Shown: in pieces, positions 8,062-16,073 of the stretch | How positions within the stretch are numbered: the stretch's first letter is position 1 | How the letters are laid out: the number at the start of each line of letters is the position of its first letter | Assembly: GCA_046302815.1 (NCBI GenBank) | Contig: JBKCHO010000147.1 | Location: 1-23,597 of the forward strand | DNA: 23,597 nt | Source of the DNA: JALRAP01 sp046302815 | Lineage (GTDB): Bacteria > Bacteroidota > Bacteroidia > AKYH767-A > OLB10 | Reading direction: 5' to 3' | Translations under genes and position numbers: made by a program | The notes under the pieces: generated by a model | Told to the model about the DNA's origin: nothing | Databases searched by the model: none | The model's input: only the letters and a program-made list of their open reading frames with translations

Positions 8062-8835
8062 CTACTTGCCCTTGAATGAGGGAGCACGCTTTTCCAAAAA
8101 TGCTCCAGCACCTTCCTTGAAATCCTCAGTGATGAAACACTTACCAAACTCATTCACCTCTTTGGAAAAACCATCAGGACCATGTGATGCATTTACGCAC
8201 CGAATAATGGATGCAATGGCCAATGGCGCTTGCTTTATTATCTTTTCTGCGATCTCCCTGCACTTGGACATTAATTGATCCTGAGACACAACATGATTTA
8301 CCAGGCCTAGTTGTAAAGCCTCCTCCGATCCGATCATATCGGCAGTCATGAGCAACTCTGTTGCCTTGGTTTTGCCAATGAGGTGTACAAGCCTTTGTGT
8401 ACCTCCGTAACCGGGAATCAGACCCAGTTTCACTTCAGGTTGTCCGAATTTAGCATTGTCTGATGCGACCCTGATGTGACAAGCCATTGCCAGCTCGCAT
8501 CCTCCACCAAGAGCAAAACCATTCACCGCAGCAATCACCGGCTTACCAAGTTGCTCAATCGAGTTAAACACATCATGTCCTTTCTGTGCCAAATCCATCC
8601 CCTGTTCCTGCGTATAACTGCTGAACTCAGATATATCGGCTCCCGCAACAAAAGCCTTGGAACCGGAGCCCGTCAGAATGATGACCTGAACAGCGGGGTT
8701 TGATTCGGCAGCACGCATGGCAGCACCAATTTCCTGGATTGTTTGGCGATTCAGAGCATTCAGTTTATCAGGACGGTTAATGGTAATGGTTTGGATGCCA
8801 CCGTCGACCTCCGTCAAAATATTTTGATAATCCAT
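8062..8835 (-). CDS. Enoyl-CoA hydratase (crotonase family)
   Basis: The 257-aa protein is a full-length crotonase. It has the oxyanion-hole segment AFVAGADISEF (61-71), a second one at NGFALGGGCEL (105-115), and the two catalytic glutamates of true enoyl-CoA hydratases, Glu114 (GGCE) and Glu134 (GQPEVKLGLIPGYGGTQR), 20 residues apart. It should hydrate trans-2-enoyl-CoA to 3-hydroxyacyl-CoA in beta-oxidation or in degradation of short or branched acids. It starts three bases after the stop of the B12-binding subunit gene, so they share a transcript. The pairing suggests branched-chain or propionate-type acyl-CoA metabolism (inference). Short-chain substrate preference is probable but not readable. 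Confidence 0.93.
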   Translation of the reverse strand: MDYQNILTEVDGGIQTITINRPDKLNALNRQTIQEIGAAMRAAESNPAVQVIILTGSGSKAFVAGADISEFSSYTQEQGMDLAQKGHDVFNSIEQLGKPVIAAVNGFALGGGCELAMACHIRVASDNAKFGQPEVKLGLIPGYGGTQRLVHLIGKTKATELLMTADMIGSEEALQLGLVNHVVSQDQLMSKCREIAEKIIKQAPLAIASIIRCVNASHGPDGFSKEVNEFGKCFITEDFKEGAGAFLEKRAPSFKGK

Positions 8836-8838
8836 TTG

Positions 8839-9258
8839 TCAGAATTTTCTGTTTTGTGCAACCCAATCTTTGATGTACTGAACTATTTCGACGGTGTTTG
8901 TTCCCGGAGGAAAAAGTCTTCCCACACCAAGTTCTTGAAGTTTTTTCATATCCTCATCGGGAATGATTCCACCACCAGTAAGCAACACATCATGAATCCC
9001 CTTTTCATTAAGAAGATTCTTGATTCTGGGAAAAACCGTCATGTGTGCACCGGAAAGTATGCTTACCCCGATAACATCCACATCTTCCTGTAAGGCGGCA
9101 TTGACTACCATCTCGGGAGTTTGTCTGAGTCCGGTATATATCACTTCCATGCCAGCATCCCTGAGAAATGATGCAATGACCTTGGCGCCTCTGTCGTGAC
9201 CATCCAACCCAACCTTGGCCACAAGCACCCGAATGGGTCGGTCATTTTTTGTTGACAT
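8839..9258 (-). CDS. Stand-alone cobalamin-binding subunit of an acyl-CoA mutase (methylmalonyl-CoA mutase type)
   Basis: This 139-aa protein is the B12-binding domain alone. It carries the DxHxxG signature as D19-G-H21-D-R-G24 (His21 is the lower cobalt ligand), the GVSILSG strand-loop (64-70) and the TGGGIIP loop (94-100). It must pair with a separate catalytic subunit, absent from the window, to carry out a carbon-skeleton rearrangement such as (R)-methylmalonyl-CoA to succinyl-CoA; 2-hydroxyisobutyryl- or isobutyryl-CoA mutase small subunits look similar. I chose ATG 9256-9258. A longer frame reaches TTG 9331-9333, overlapping the kinase stop, but its extra 25 residues are not family-like and a promoter (9279-9309) lies inside that stretch. 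The hydratase gene follows by three bases. Confidence 0.9.
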   Translation of the reverse strand: MSTKNDRPIRVLVAKVGLDGHDRGAKVIASFLRDAGMEVIYTGLRQTPEMVVNAALQEDVDVIGVSILSGAHMTVFPRIKNLLNEKGIHDVLLTGGGIIPDEDMKKLQELGVGRLFPPGTNTVEIVQYIKDWVAQNRKF

Positions 9259-9278
9259 GCGTACGGTTTGTTTGACTT

Positions 9279-9309
9279 CAAAATTAGGAAAAGAAGTCGA
9301 GTAAACGAA
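9279..9309 (-). promoter_or_regulatory. Bacteroidota-type promoter before the B12-binding subunit gene
   Basis: On the minus strand, TTCG (9306-9309) is followed by a 19-base spacer and TAATTTTG (9279-9286). The -7 box matches TAnnTTTG exactly; the -33 box is one base off TTTG. It lies 20 bases upstream of ATG 9256-9258 and would allow the mutase subunit and hydratase to be expressed apart from the kinase. Confidence 0.45.
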
Positions 9310-9329
9310 TTTGTAGTACCCATCGGGCT

Positions 9330-12300
9330 TCAAGCCACTGCCCCTGGCAACTCTACATGGAAGGAGGTTCCTTCCCCAAGACTTGATTCAAACCAGATGC
9401 GTCCTCCCGATAGGCTTACCATCTGGTAACACATGGCCAACCCCAAACCGGTACCTCCTGATTTGGTGGTAAAGTTGGGGGTGAAGATGCGGGGTTTTAG
9501 TTCTTCGGAAATCCCTGTGCCGGTATCCTTGACCGTTACTTGAATTTTTTCGCCGTATCGAGCGATTGAAATTTCCACAGAACCACTACCCTTTGCTTCT
9601 ACCGCCTGAACGGCATTCTTTGCCAAATTGCCAAAAACACGAAGCATTTGCTCTTTATCGGCATGAACGGGGTGTGGTGAAGGATCTTTTTTCACATAAT
9701 CAACCTTCACAAAATCATGTTCGGCATACAAGTCAACAACCGAACGAAGCACATCGTCCAATGCAAAAGTTGAATGCTTCGCTGTTGGCATTTGCGCAAA
9801 GCTAGAAAACTCCGTTGCGATGTGAGAAAGAGCATCAATTTGTTCGATGAGCACATTTGTCATTCTTTCTGTAATCTGGTCCTTATCGGGGTGGTTTTCC
9901 TTCCACGCCCTTTGCAGATGCTGAATGCCAAGGCGCATCGGCGTCAATGGATTTTTAATCTCATGGGCCACTTGTCGAGCCATTTCTCGCCAAGCCAATT
10001 CCCGTTCTGAACGAGCCAACTGCTCTGCAGCAGCAGAAAGCTCCGTAGCCTTTCGATTATACTCCTTTACCAAGGCGCCAATTTCATCGTCACGCTCCCA
10101 TTCTATCAGTTCATTCTTCTTGCCGAATGTAATTCCTGATATCCTACTCCTAATGACCTCCAAGGGCTTGGTCAAACGAGACGAAAGAAATACCGTTCCG
10201 AAGGATGCAAAAGCAAATAACAGGACATATAGATTCAACACTGCAACCAAAAAGCCAGAAATGCGCTTCTCCAATTCCGATTGCTGCGAAAAATAAGAAA
10301 GATTGATGTAACCCTTGGTTGTTCCATCTGCCTCCCTAATGGGCGCATAGGAGGAGAGATATTCGAATCCACCGATCTGTTCCCGTTGCGCAATAAAGGA
10401 TGCGTGATTTGACTTCAACTGGTAAAACGCCTTACGATCCATCAATGGCGCCACTACATGAAAGTCATATAGCTTGGGTTGCGAAGAGTAAAGTAGTCGT
10501 CCACCTTGATTGTAAAGATTGAAGTCGGTTCCCAACGATTTGGCTAGTCCACTCATGGAAAAACTCATCTCATCGCCTCCTAAAAAAGGCATTCCTGCAT
10601 ACCGCGTATCAATTTCATTTCTCAGTACGGAAAGAATTGACCTTATTCGACCCTCTGTCTCTGGTCCGCCCGCGGATTGATAGGTGTTATAAACATAAAA
10701 TACGGTGGCTCCCCCGGTAACCACCATTGTAACAACAACGGCCAGCACCAAATGGATGCGAATCCTGCTTCCAATTCCAAGGCGCCATTTCCAACCACTG
10801 CGAAACCAAGAAGTCAAAGCAAAAACAAAAACAAACAGCAGACCGTAAAATGCAAACAGGTATGAGAAGGTTGTCAGAAGATAGTATGCGCCCTTCAAAG
10901 GCAAACTGATCAAAAGATAAGATCCAGGAATAGTTTGAAGTGCATAATGTGAATAACCTCCGAATTTGAAAAATCCGCTGCCTTCAAGTTGGCTCTTGGG
11001 ATTTATAGGATCCATTTCAATTGGATATGGGAATATGCCCGCCTGATTGACCAGGGTGTCGTTGCGGTAAAAGGCGTAAGAGTAATCGCCAAGAGGTTTC
11101 TGTTGGGGGACCGATTCACTTATGAGTAATTCAGGAAAGCCGTATCGATCGACCAATGGTTTCGAAGACATCGCAACTGCAATGGTGCCAACAAGAGAAT
11201 CGGCAGAATATACACCGATTCGTCCAGTGTAATTGTGTTTGCCAGAAGCTCCGCCGGTATGAAACAATCCATGGCGCACCGTATCATTGCCTGTTTGACG
11301 GATCTGCTGGTCATATAATTCGAGCGACCATGTTGGATCGCCCATTGCATTAAAAGGGATTCCATTGGAGTCGAAGCAGCGAATCGTTATATCATACCTC
11401 TCCCAATAACCGTTCAAATGGTTTCGTAGCACGCGGCGTTCTATCTCCTCAAAAGCAATATTGTTGTCTGTTTGTTTTTGCGATTGGGCAAAAAATGTAG
11501 CCAGTTTGTTGTCATTTCGAACAGACTGCAAAACATCATTGAATAGATATTCGGCTATTCGATCTTTTTCTGTTTCCAATCGTGATGCCATGATAACACG
11601 GTAGTCTCTTTCTCGATTTTGGTCCAGCCAGAAAAGCAATCCAGCGGCCACCAGAGACGTGGCAGCCAGTAATGTCATATAAGCATTAAATCCAGATAGC
11701 CTTATGAGCACAACCGAGAAACACAGCATGAGGATTGCCCATGATACCAGAACGATGGATAATGTGTTCCCTAATTCGGAATTTGAAAAAAGCAGAATGG
11801 CTGCGATGGCAATGGGTATGGAAAGTAGAAAAGCCGACTTCGTTCGTAAACCCAATCCACTTCTTTGAAAAGACCTATAAACCGTGCGTGAAATCAAAAA
11901 TCCGGTAAGCACCAGCAATCCCAAAACGAAAAAGCCATAAAAACTATAGGTATTCCATGAAAACACCGTGTTGAAGTCAAAAGATATCCTTGAATCAAGA
12001 ACAAGCCCCCATGCTAGCCAGGTGGATGATAATATGAAACCACAACCGATGATCATCTTGATGAAAAGCATACTTGTTGAATTCCTTGTTTTTTCTGGGG
12101 TGCGATTTTGAAAAACCCACGCTGAAAGCAACAATACCATCGCCACCAAAAACAAATCAGCAGGCGACTTCAACAACCATTCACTAGCATAAATATCGGG
12201 TCTGAAAAACAACCATTGCGAGAACGGCAACGCTTGAAGCATATCACTTGCAAACCAGCGGATAAAAAGAAGTACGACCGTCATACCCCAGAAGGAAAGG

Positions 12301-12941
12301 AGCCAAGAGATTCCTTTTTCAAGCATAAACTTCAGCGCCCCTACAAAAAGCAATGCGACGCCGCAAAACAAAAGCCAGTTTGAAATCGGCGAGGAGATAG
12401 GTATCGCAGATGAACGCTCCAAATAAAATCCATCATGGGGCTCAATAGCCTCTGCTCCGCCTTTCGTAGGTGAAACGATTTCCCAATAATCGCATATGCC
12501 CAACTTGGGATTGAACTCGTTTTTCAAAAAGCGGTTGGTAATAGGATATTGCTTCTTGATAAGCACATAGGTCAAACATGTCAATTCGTTTTTGCGATAC
12601 ATGCTGGTCTTGTACCAGCCGTTTTGACTAAAAAAAATTTTGTCCGAGGTGTCAGACAATGAAGGATATAGTTGGTTATCGCTCCACCACACCAATGAAT
12701 CCCCTTTGAAAATAAAACTAAAAAGTCCTTGTGAAGGTATTTCGGGCAACAAACCTGTTGAATATGATTCAACCGCGGATTGGCTGTATAATCGCGCTGT
12801 GGACTTGATTTCAGAATAATACTTTTTTGAATCGGAAAGCTTTCTTTTATGGCTGTCGCCAGATGCCTGCTGACCCAAGAAAAAATATCCCGACAGAATC
12901 AGGCCAATGGCAAATAAAAAAATCCAATGCGAGGCCCTCAT
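9330..12941 (-). CDS. Large NtrY-like membrane sensor histidine kinase
   Basis: The 1203-aa protein has a C-terminal kinase core: HAMP after the last membrane segment (about 911-965), phospho-acceptor His993 in VAHEIKNPLTPMRLGIQHLQ, N-box Asn1105/Asn1109, DTGTGI (1139-1144), an F box FTPNFTTK and GGTGLGL (1162-1168). The H-box wording is that of the NtrY group. The N-terminal part is unusual: one membrane segment (6-22), a predicted extracytoplasmic domain (23-185), a cluster of about eight membrane segments (187-440), a second large soluble domain (about 445-680), two segments (682-712 and 729-750), and a third soluble domain (752-892) before the last helix. No response regulator lies beside it. 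The ligand is unknown. The start ATG 12939-12941 gives a good signal-anchor. Confidence 0.9.
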   Translation of the reverse strand: MRASHWIFLFAIGLILSGYFFLGQQASGDSHKRKLSDSKKYYSEIKSTARLYSQSAVESYSTGLLPEIPSQGLFSFIFKGDSLVWWSDNQLYPSLSDTSDKIFFSQNGWYKTSMYRKNELTCLTYVLIKKQYPITNRFLKNEFNPKLGICDYWEIVSPTKGGAEAIEPHDGFYLERSSAIPISSPISNWLLFCGVALLFVGALKFMLEKGISWLLSFWGMTVVLLFIRWFASDMLQALPFSQWLFFRPDIYASEWLLKSPADLFLVAMVLLLSAWVFQNRTPEKTRNSTSMLFIKMIIGCGFILSSTWLAWGLVLDSRISFDFNTVFSWNTYSFYGFFVLGLLVLTGFLISRTVYRSFQRSGLGLRTKSAFLLSIPIAIAAILLFSNSELGNTLSIVLVSWAILMLCFSVVLIRLSGFNAYMTLLAATSLVAAGLLFWLDQNRERDYRVIMASRLETEKDRIAEYLFNDVLQSVRNDNKLATFFAQSQKQTDNNIAFEEIERRVLRNHLNGYWERYDITIRCFDSNGIPFNAMGDPTWSLELYDQQIRQTGNDTVRHGLFHTGGASGKHNYTGRIGVYSADSLVGTIAVAMSSKPLVDRYGFPELLISESVPQQKPLGDYSYAFYRNDTLVNQAGIFPYPIEMDPINPKSQLEGSGFFKFGGYSHYALQTIPGSYLLISLPLKGAYYLLTTFSYLFAFYGLLFVFVFALTSWFRSGWKWRLGIGSRIRIHLVLAVVVTMVVTGGATVFYVYNTYQSAGGPETEGRIRSILSVLRNEIDTRYAGMPFLGGDEMSFSMSGLAKSLGTDFNLYNQGGRLLYSSQPKLYDFHVVAPLMDRKAFYQLKSNHASFIAQREQIGGFEYLSSYAPIREADGTTKGYINLSYFSQQSELEKRISGFLVAVLNLYVLLFAFASFGTVFLSSRLTKPLEVIRSRISGITFGKKNELIEWERDDEIGALVKEYNRKATELSAAAEQLARSERELAWREMARQVAHEIKNPLTPMRLGIQHLQRAWKENHPDKDQITERMTNVLIEQIDALSHIATEFSSFAQMPTAKHSTFALDDVLRSVVDLYAEHDFVKVDYVKKDPSPHPVHADKEQMLRVFGNLAKNAVQAVEAKGSGSVEISIARYGEKIQVTVKDTGTGISEELKPRIFTPNFTTKSGGTGLGLAMCYQMVSLSGGRIWFESSLGEGTSFHVELPGAVA

Positions 12942-13005
12942 AAAAGGTAAAATTAAATAATTGCGCGGTTATGCGCCTAGACAGATGTCGCGACAACCTT
13001 TCCTG

Positions 13006-13025
13006 TGGCAAACACTGATTTGCCA
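13006..13025 (-). other. Hairpin downstream of the S74 gene
   Basis: TGGCAAA-CACTGA-TTTGCCA is a perfect 7-bp inverted repeat with a 6-base loop in the 117-base gap between the S74 gene and the kinase. No T run follows on the minus strand, so it is at best a weak or factor-assisted terminator or a processing site. Nothing else was supported in this gap. Confidence 0.3.
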
Positions 13026-13058
13026 GGGAGATAGATCAGACCCTCAAAAGCAAAGTGA

Positions 13059-14264
13059 TCACCTGCCTTGGCGTTCGAGCCTTTCCAGTCTGGTTCTTAA
13101 CTCCTGCAATTCCTTTTCCTGCTGTGCTACAATGCTTATGAGATAAACACCGACCTTGTCATATCTGACACTGTAGGGCTCTATCTCGGTAGCGGACAAC
13201 ACCTCCTCGCCTTTTTCATTTCTCTGCACTTCACCATCATTGCCTATCCAGGTGCGCTTGGGTCCATAAACCACAAGGTCTGGAACCAATTGCTCTACTT
13301 CTTCGGCAACCAAGCCTATATCCGGATCGCCTCCCAACGATTTCTTCAAGCTGAAGCTAACAGGCCTAAGCTGCAGGAATTTCTCACGGTCAATTTCCAA
13401 ATCCCTGATATTGTCCTTAACACGCCTTGTCGAGCTTTGCGGCACCAATAGTCCCCCACTGGTACGCACGACGGCTGTTCCAGTGCCTGTAGATGAACTT
13501 CCAAGGCGAAAGCTGCTATTGGCATACACCTGACCAGAGGAGGCTGTGGAAGTTGTTCCAACACTTAGTCCAGTAGATACATGTGCATCTCCACTTACAC
13601 TTAAGTTGAAAGAGGATGAAGGCGATGAGCCTACTCCGATATTTGATCCTACACGAAGAGTGTATGATGATGAAGGTGTCGCTCCGACGCCCATGTAATC
13701 TTTGACCTCAGCATTTCCATCGACACTTAAATCATAAGACGAGCTAGGTGACAATCCAATTCCGACATTGTTGTTGACCAATAAATCAAAGGAGCTTGAA
13801 GGGGTTGTGTTTATGGATACATAACCTGTGGATGAGTTGCCCATGACTCGAAGCGTATTTGTACACTCCCAATCGCCAGACCCATCCCCACGCAATGTCC
13901 AACCATCATTGAAAGTGGTACCGCAGTTCACCGTGGCATTGCCACCACCACCTCCTCCTCCCGTTCCGTTATCAACCATGAGTCGAGCCCACTTGGTTCC
14001 ATCCCAATAATAATAACCAGGCGTTACATCGTTGATGGTTGTAGTGTTGTATACCAGCAGGCTGGGGGCTGGAGCTGTTATCGGCGAAGGTGAGATTGTC
14101 TGAACTAGCGAAACTCTTGGTACCAATAGACCTTTGTCAACATAGTTAAGATCCAATGCGGCAGAAGGATCTGCCGGGGTGCCCGATGGGCTAACACTTA
14201 CGCCTTGTGATTGCGCCAAGTTGCATGACAAAACAAAAAATGAAAACAGAATGGCCTTTTTCAT
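13059..14264 (-). CDS. Secreted protein with peptidase S74 (intramolecular chaperone) C-terminal domain
   Basis: The 401-aa protein has a signal peptide (1-20, cleavage near AQSQ), an N-terminal module common in Bacteroidota surface proteins (AALDLNYVDKGLLVPR and YYYWDGTKWARL), a seven-glycine linker (102-108), a repeat region (153-236) and a C-terminal S74 domain (about 278-401) ending in a coiled coil (QQEKELQELRTRLERLERQ). S74 domains trimerise fibrous proteins and then cut themselves off. The expected Ser-Lys pair is visible as Ser278 and Lys283 in SSTRRVKDNI, predicting cleavage just before Ser278. No T9SS sorting domain is present, so its route across the outer membrane is unclear. It starts 18 bases after a T9SS cargo gene, likely in one transcript. 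A trimeric surface fibre is inferred. Confidence 0.85.
   Translation of the reverse strand: MKKAILFSFFVLSCNLAQSQGVSVSPSGTPADPSAALDLNYVDKGLLVPRVSLVQTISPSPITAPAPSLLVYNTTTINDVTPGYYYWDGTKWARLMVDNGTGGGGGGGNATVNCGTTFNDGWTLRGDGSGDWECTNTLRVMGNSSTGYVSINTTPSSSFDLLVNNNVGIGLSPSSSYDLSVDGNAEVKDYMGVGATPSSSYTLRVGSNIGVGSSPSSSFNLSVSGDAHVSTGLSVGTTSTASSGQVYANSSFRLGSSSTGTGTAVVRTSGGLLVPQSSTRRVKDNIRDLEIDREKFLQLRPVSFSLKKSLGGDPDIGLVAEEVEQLVPDLVVYGPKRTWIGNDGEVQRNEKGEEVLSATEIEPYSVRYDKVGVYLISIVAQQEKELQELRTRLERLERQGR
13557..13808 (-). repeat. Alternating 18/24-residue repeats in the S74 protein
   Basis: Residues 153-236 consist of four units that each start with two residues plus PSSS(F/Y) and end in VG or IG: 153-170 (18 aa), 171-194 (24 aa), 195-212 (18 aa), 213-236 (24 aa). 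Together they make two 42-residue super-units, each an 18-mer followed by a 24-mer. This pattern fits a repetitive beta stalk. Confidence 0.8.
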
Positions 14265-14282
14265 GTATTAGTGAGTTGGGGA

Positions 14283-15437
14283 TTATTTGTGGATTATCGT
14301 TTTAAAGACTCCGGAAGAAACATCGCCTTCGATGCGAACCGTATATACTCCAGATGTCAATAACAAAGGTTGTAAGTCGATGATTGCCGTATTCGACTTT
14401 TCAGTTTCCAGACCAAATACTTTCCGACCTGAAAGATCCAAGATGGTTATCGAGGATTTTTCTCCAAACGAATTCAAGCCGTTTAAAAAAATGCGGTCGT
14501 TGGCGGGATTTGGATGAATCCGAAAAGGGGACGAATCTAAATTATTGATGGATGTGGATGATGATTCACCAATGACGAATACCCCTTCATTCAAAACACC
14601 TGATGCCGTTGCTCCATTGTTGGATGTGATTTCACTTTGCCATCCGCTCTGGGGCCTGTATCTCCGAATCAGGTAGTTAGAAGGTGATCCGGTAAAGGGG
14701 GTGTTTGAGTAATCGAATATAACATCATAATCAGCATATGCCAAAGCACTTTGCGAGAGAGACCAATGCCTGTCTACTCGTGCTGATGGGTCGATTCCAG
14801 AAGCCCCTATCGTAGGAAAGTTCTCAAGCGAAGAAGGCCCTGATGTGGTAGACGCAACCATTGTTCCTGCATTGGAAACAGATGATAATGATACTATAGC
14901 CGGAGCATATGCGTTGCTTCCAATCTCATACTTGAATGAGGGAGGATTCCCAAGCGCATAGGCAACACGAAGATTGCCATTGACATATTTGCCCGCTCCT
15001 GCTCCAAGAATCGGGTTGGCCGGCGGATTTATCATGCGAACCTCGTAGGGGCCCGTATTTATTTTTCCGGAATTGAACACCAATGTTTGGCCAATATTGG
15101 TGTTGTTCGACAAAGCCACATTCGAGGTGTTCGTGATTCGAAGGAGTGAAAATGTGGTCGTGCTACTTCCACCGATGAATTGCAATTGGTTTCCATTGAA
15201 ATCGACATTCCCTGTCAAGGCTCCCGTCAAACCCAGTCCGTTGTTGATCCAGTCGCCACCTAGATAAATCGTTCCAGCGTTTTGTATAGCCCCGTTGTTT
15301 TGTATGCTTATGCCGCCCGAAGTCAAAACTGTGCTGGAGTTTGAAACATGCAACACTGCTCCGTCCGTGCGGATTATCTGGGCCATCGCCGAAAGGCTGA
15401 AAAAACAAATAGCAGATACAATGAAAAATCTCAACAT
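14283..15437 (-). CDS. Secreted protein with T9SS type A C-terminal sorting domain
   Basis: This 384-aa protein has a signal peptide (1-19, SAMA-Q) and a C-terminal T9SS sorting domain (about 304-384) with FRIHPNPANDRI, ITILDLSGRKVF and SGVYTVRIE, ending IIHK. The type IX system should carry it through the outer membrane and anchor or release it at the surface. The middle is rich in Ser, Asn, Gly and Thr and predicted to be all beta (NGAIQNAGTIYLGGDW, an N-terminal repeat-like strand pattern resembling beta-helix or adhesin-like cargo). No catalytic motif is visible. It lies 18 bases upstream of the S74 gene on the same strand, so the two may form a surface pair. The start ATG is at 15435-15437. 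Confidence 0.85.
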   Translation of the reverse strand: MLRFFIVSAICFFSLSAMAQIIRTDGAVLHVSNSSTVLTSGGISIQNNGAIQNAGTIYLGGDWINNGLGLTGALTGNVDFNGNQLQFIGGSSTTTFSLLRITNTSNVALSNNTNIGQTLVFNSGKINTGPYEVRMINPPANPILGAGAGKYVNGNLRVAYALGNPPSFKYEIGSNAYAPAIVSLSSVSNAGTMVASTTSGPSSLENFPTIGASGIDPSARVDRHWSLSQSALAYADYDVIFDYSNTPFTGSPSNYLIRRYRPQSGWQSEITSNNGATASGVLNEGVFVIGESSSTSINNLDSSPFRIHPNPANDRIFLNGLNSFGEKSSITILDLSGRKVFGLETEKSNTAIIDLQPLLLTSGVYTVRIEGDVSSGVFKTIIHK

Positions 15438-15474
15438 GACACAATGATAATAAATCTAATTCAAATATTAACCC

Positions 15475-15897
15475 TCACTTTTGTGCTGTGATGGCTTTTT
15501 GAATACGACAAATGGTTTTTTCCAATCGCTTCGCACTTAACTGACATTCCCAAACTCGAACCACTGTCCATCCGAGTTGGCGCAATCGCTTCCTGTTTCG
15601 TTCATCCCTATTTCGATTTCCCTCGATTTTTTTCCTCCAAAATTCGACACGGGTCTTGGGAAACCTGAAAACACGACAATTACGATGTCCATGCCAAAAG
15701 CAACCATCCACAATGACAACAGCACTGAAGCGAGGAAGTACCAAGTCGGGCTTGCCAGGCAAATCCTTAACATGCAATCTATATCTGAAACCTCTGGAAA
15801 ACAATTCACGCCGAACGATCATCTCCGGTGTTGTATTCTTTGAACGAATACGACTCATGATGGCACTCCGCTTGGCTTTGGTGAATATATCTGCCAT
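15475..15897 (-). CDS. vsr: Very short patch repair (Vsr) endonuclease, solitary
   Basis: The 140-aa protein matches Vsr along its whole length: SAIMSRIRSKNTTPEM, the catalytic Asp51 in LPGKPDLVLP, and VDGCFWHGHRNC (63-74). Vsr nicks DNA 5' of the T in T:G mismatches that arise by deamination of 5-methylcytosine. The likely zinc ligands Cys66, His71, Cys74 and Cys118 are present, as are Trp68 and His69. Asp64 stands where, from memory, E. coli Vsr has His64, a change also seen in many homologues. A cytosine methyltransferase and restriction enzyme normally accompany vsr, but neither is in the window. It sits between T9SS cargo genes and diverges from the lysyl oxidase gene. Complete length and intact sites argue for function. 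Confidence 0.93.
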   Translation of the reverse strand: MADIFTKAKRSAIMSRIRSKNTTPEMIVRRELFSRGFRYRLHVKDLPGKPDLVLPRFSAVVIVDGCFWHGHRNCRVFRFPKTRVEFWRKKIEGNRNRDERNRKRLRQLGWTVVRVWECQLSAKRLEKTICRIQKAITAQK

Positions 15898-16014
15898 GAA
15901 CTGATTTCTTTGGATTTCACATCATATCCAAAAACAACAACAAATGCGCCATTTTATCCATCAAAAAATGGGTTTTTTACTATGTCCTTGGGGGTACTAA
16001 GCCTTGACCAACCA

Positions 16015-16036
16015 ATTTGATTGCGTTTAATCAAAT
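16015..16036. promoter_or_regulatory. Candidate operator: ATTTGATT-N6-AATCAAAT
   Basis: A perfect 8-bp inverted repeat with a 6-base spacer covers the -33 region of the lysyl oxidase promoter. A third half-site, ATTTGAT, lies at 16045-16051 overlapping the -7 box, so half-sites start at 16015, 16030 (inverted) and 16045, exactly 15 bases apart. It could bind a dimeric regulator. The region is AT-rich, so chance is possible. Confidence 0.4.
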
Positions 16037-16049
16037 ATCTTTATATTTG
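16021..16049 (+). promoter_or_regulatory. Promoter of the lysyl oxidase gene
   Basis: TTG (16021-16023) is followed by an 18-base spacer and TATATTTG (16042-16049), an exact match to the Bacteroidota -7 consensus TAnnTTTG. It lies 24 bases before ATG 16074, implying a short leader of about 18 bases. An alternative -33 box, TTTG at 16016-16019, gives a 22-base spacer. The rest of the 15898-16073 divergent region shows no clear promoter for vsr. Confidence 0.6.
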
Positions 16050-16073
16050 ATGTATGTACGAATCTAATCCCAC

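Noticed and set aside
9259..9333. Longer N-terminus for the B12-binding subunit beginning at TTG 9331-9333 in a TTGA overlap with the kinase stop
   Set aside because: The extra 25 residues do not resemble the family, and a promoter-like pair of boxes lies inside; ATG 9256-9258 fits the usual protein length.
15475..15897. Complete restriction-modification system around vsr
   Set aside because: Neither neighbour is a methylase or nuclease: both are T9SS surface proteins. No partner is visible.
16015..16036. FNR or Crp-type box in front of the lysyl oxidase gene
   Set aside because: TTGAT and ATCAA are present, but the spacing is eight bases, not the four of FNR boxes. Kept only as an unnamed inverted repeat.
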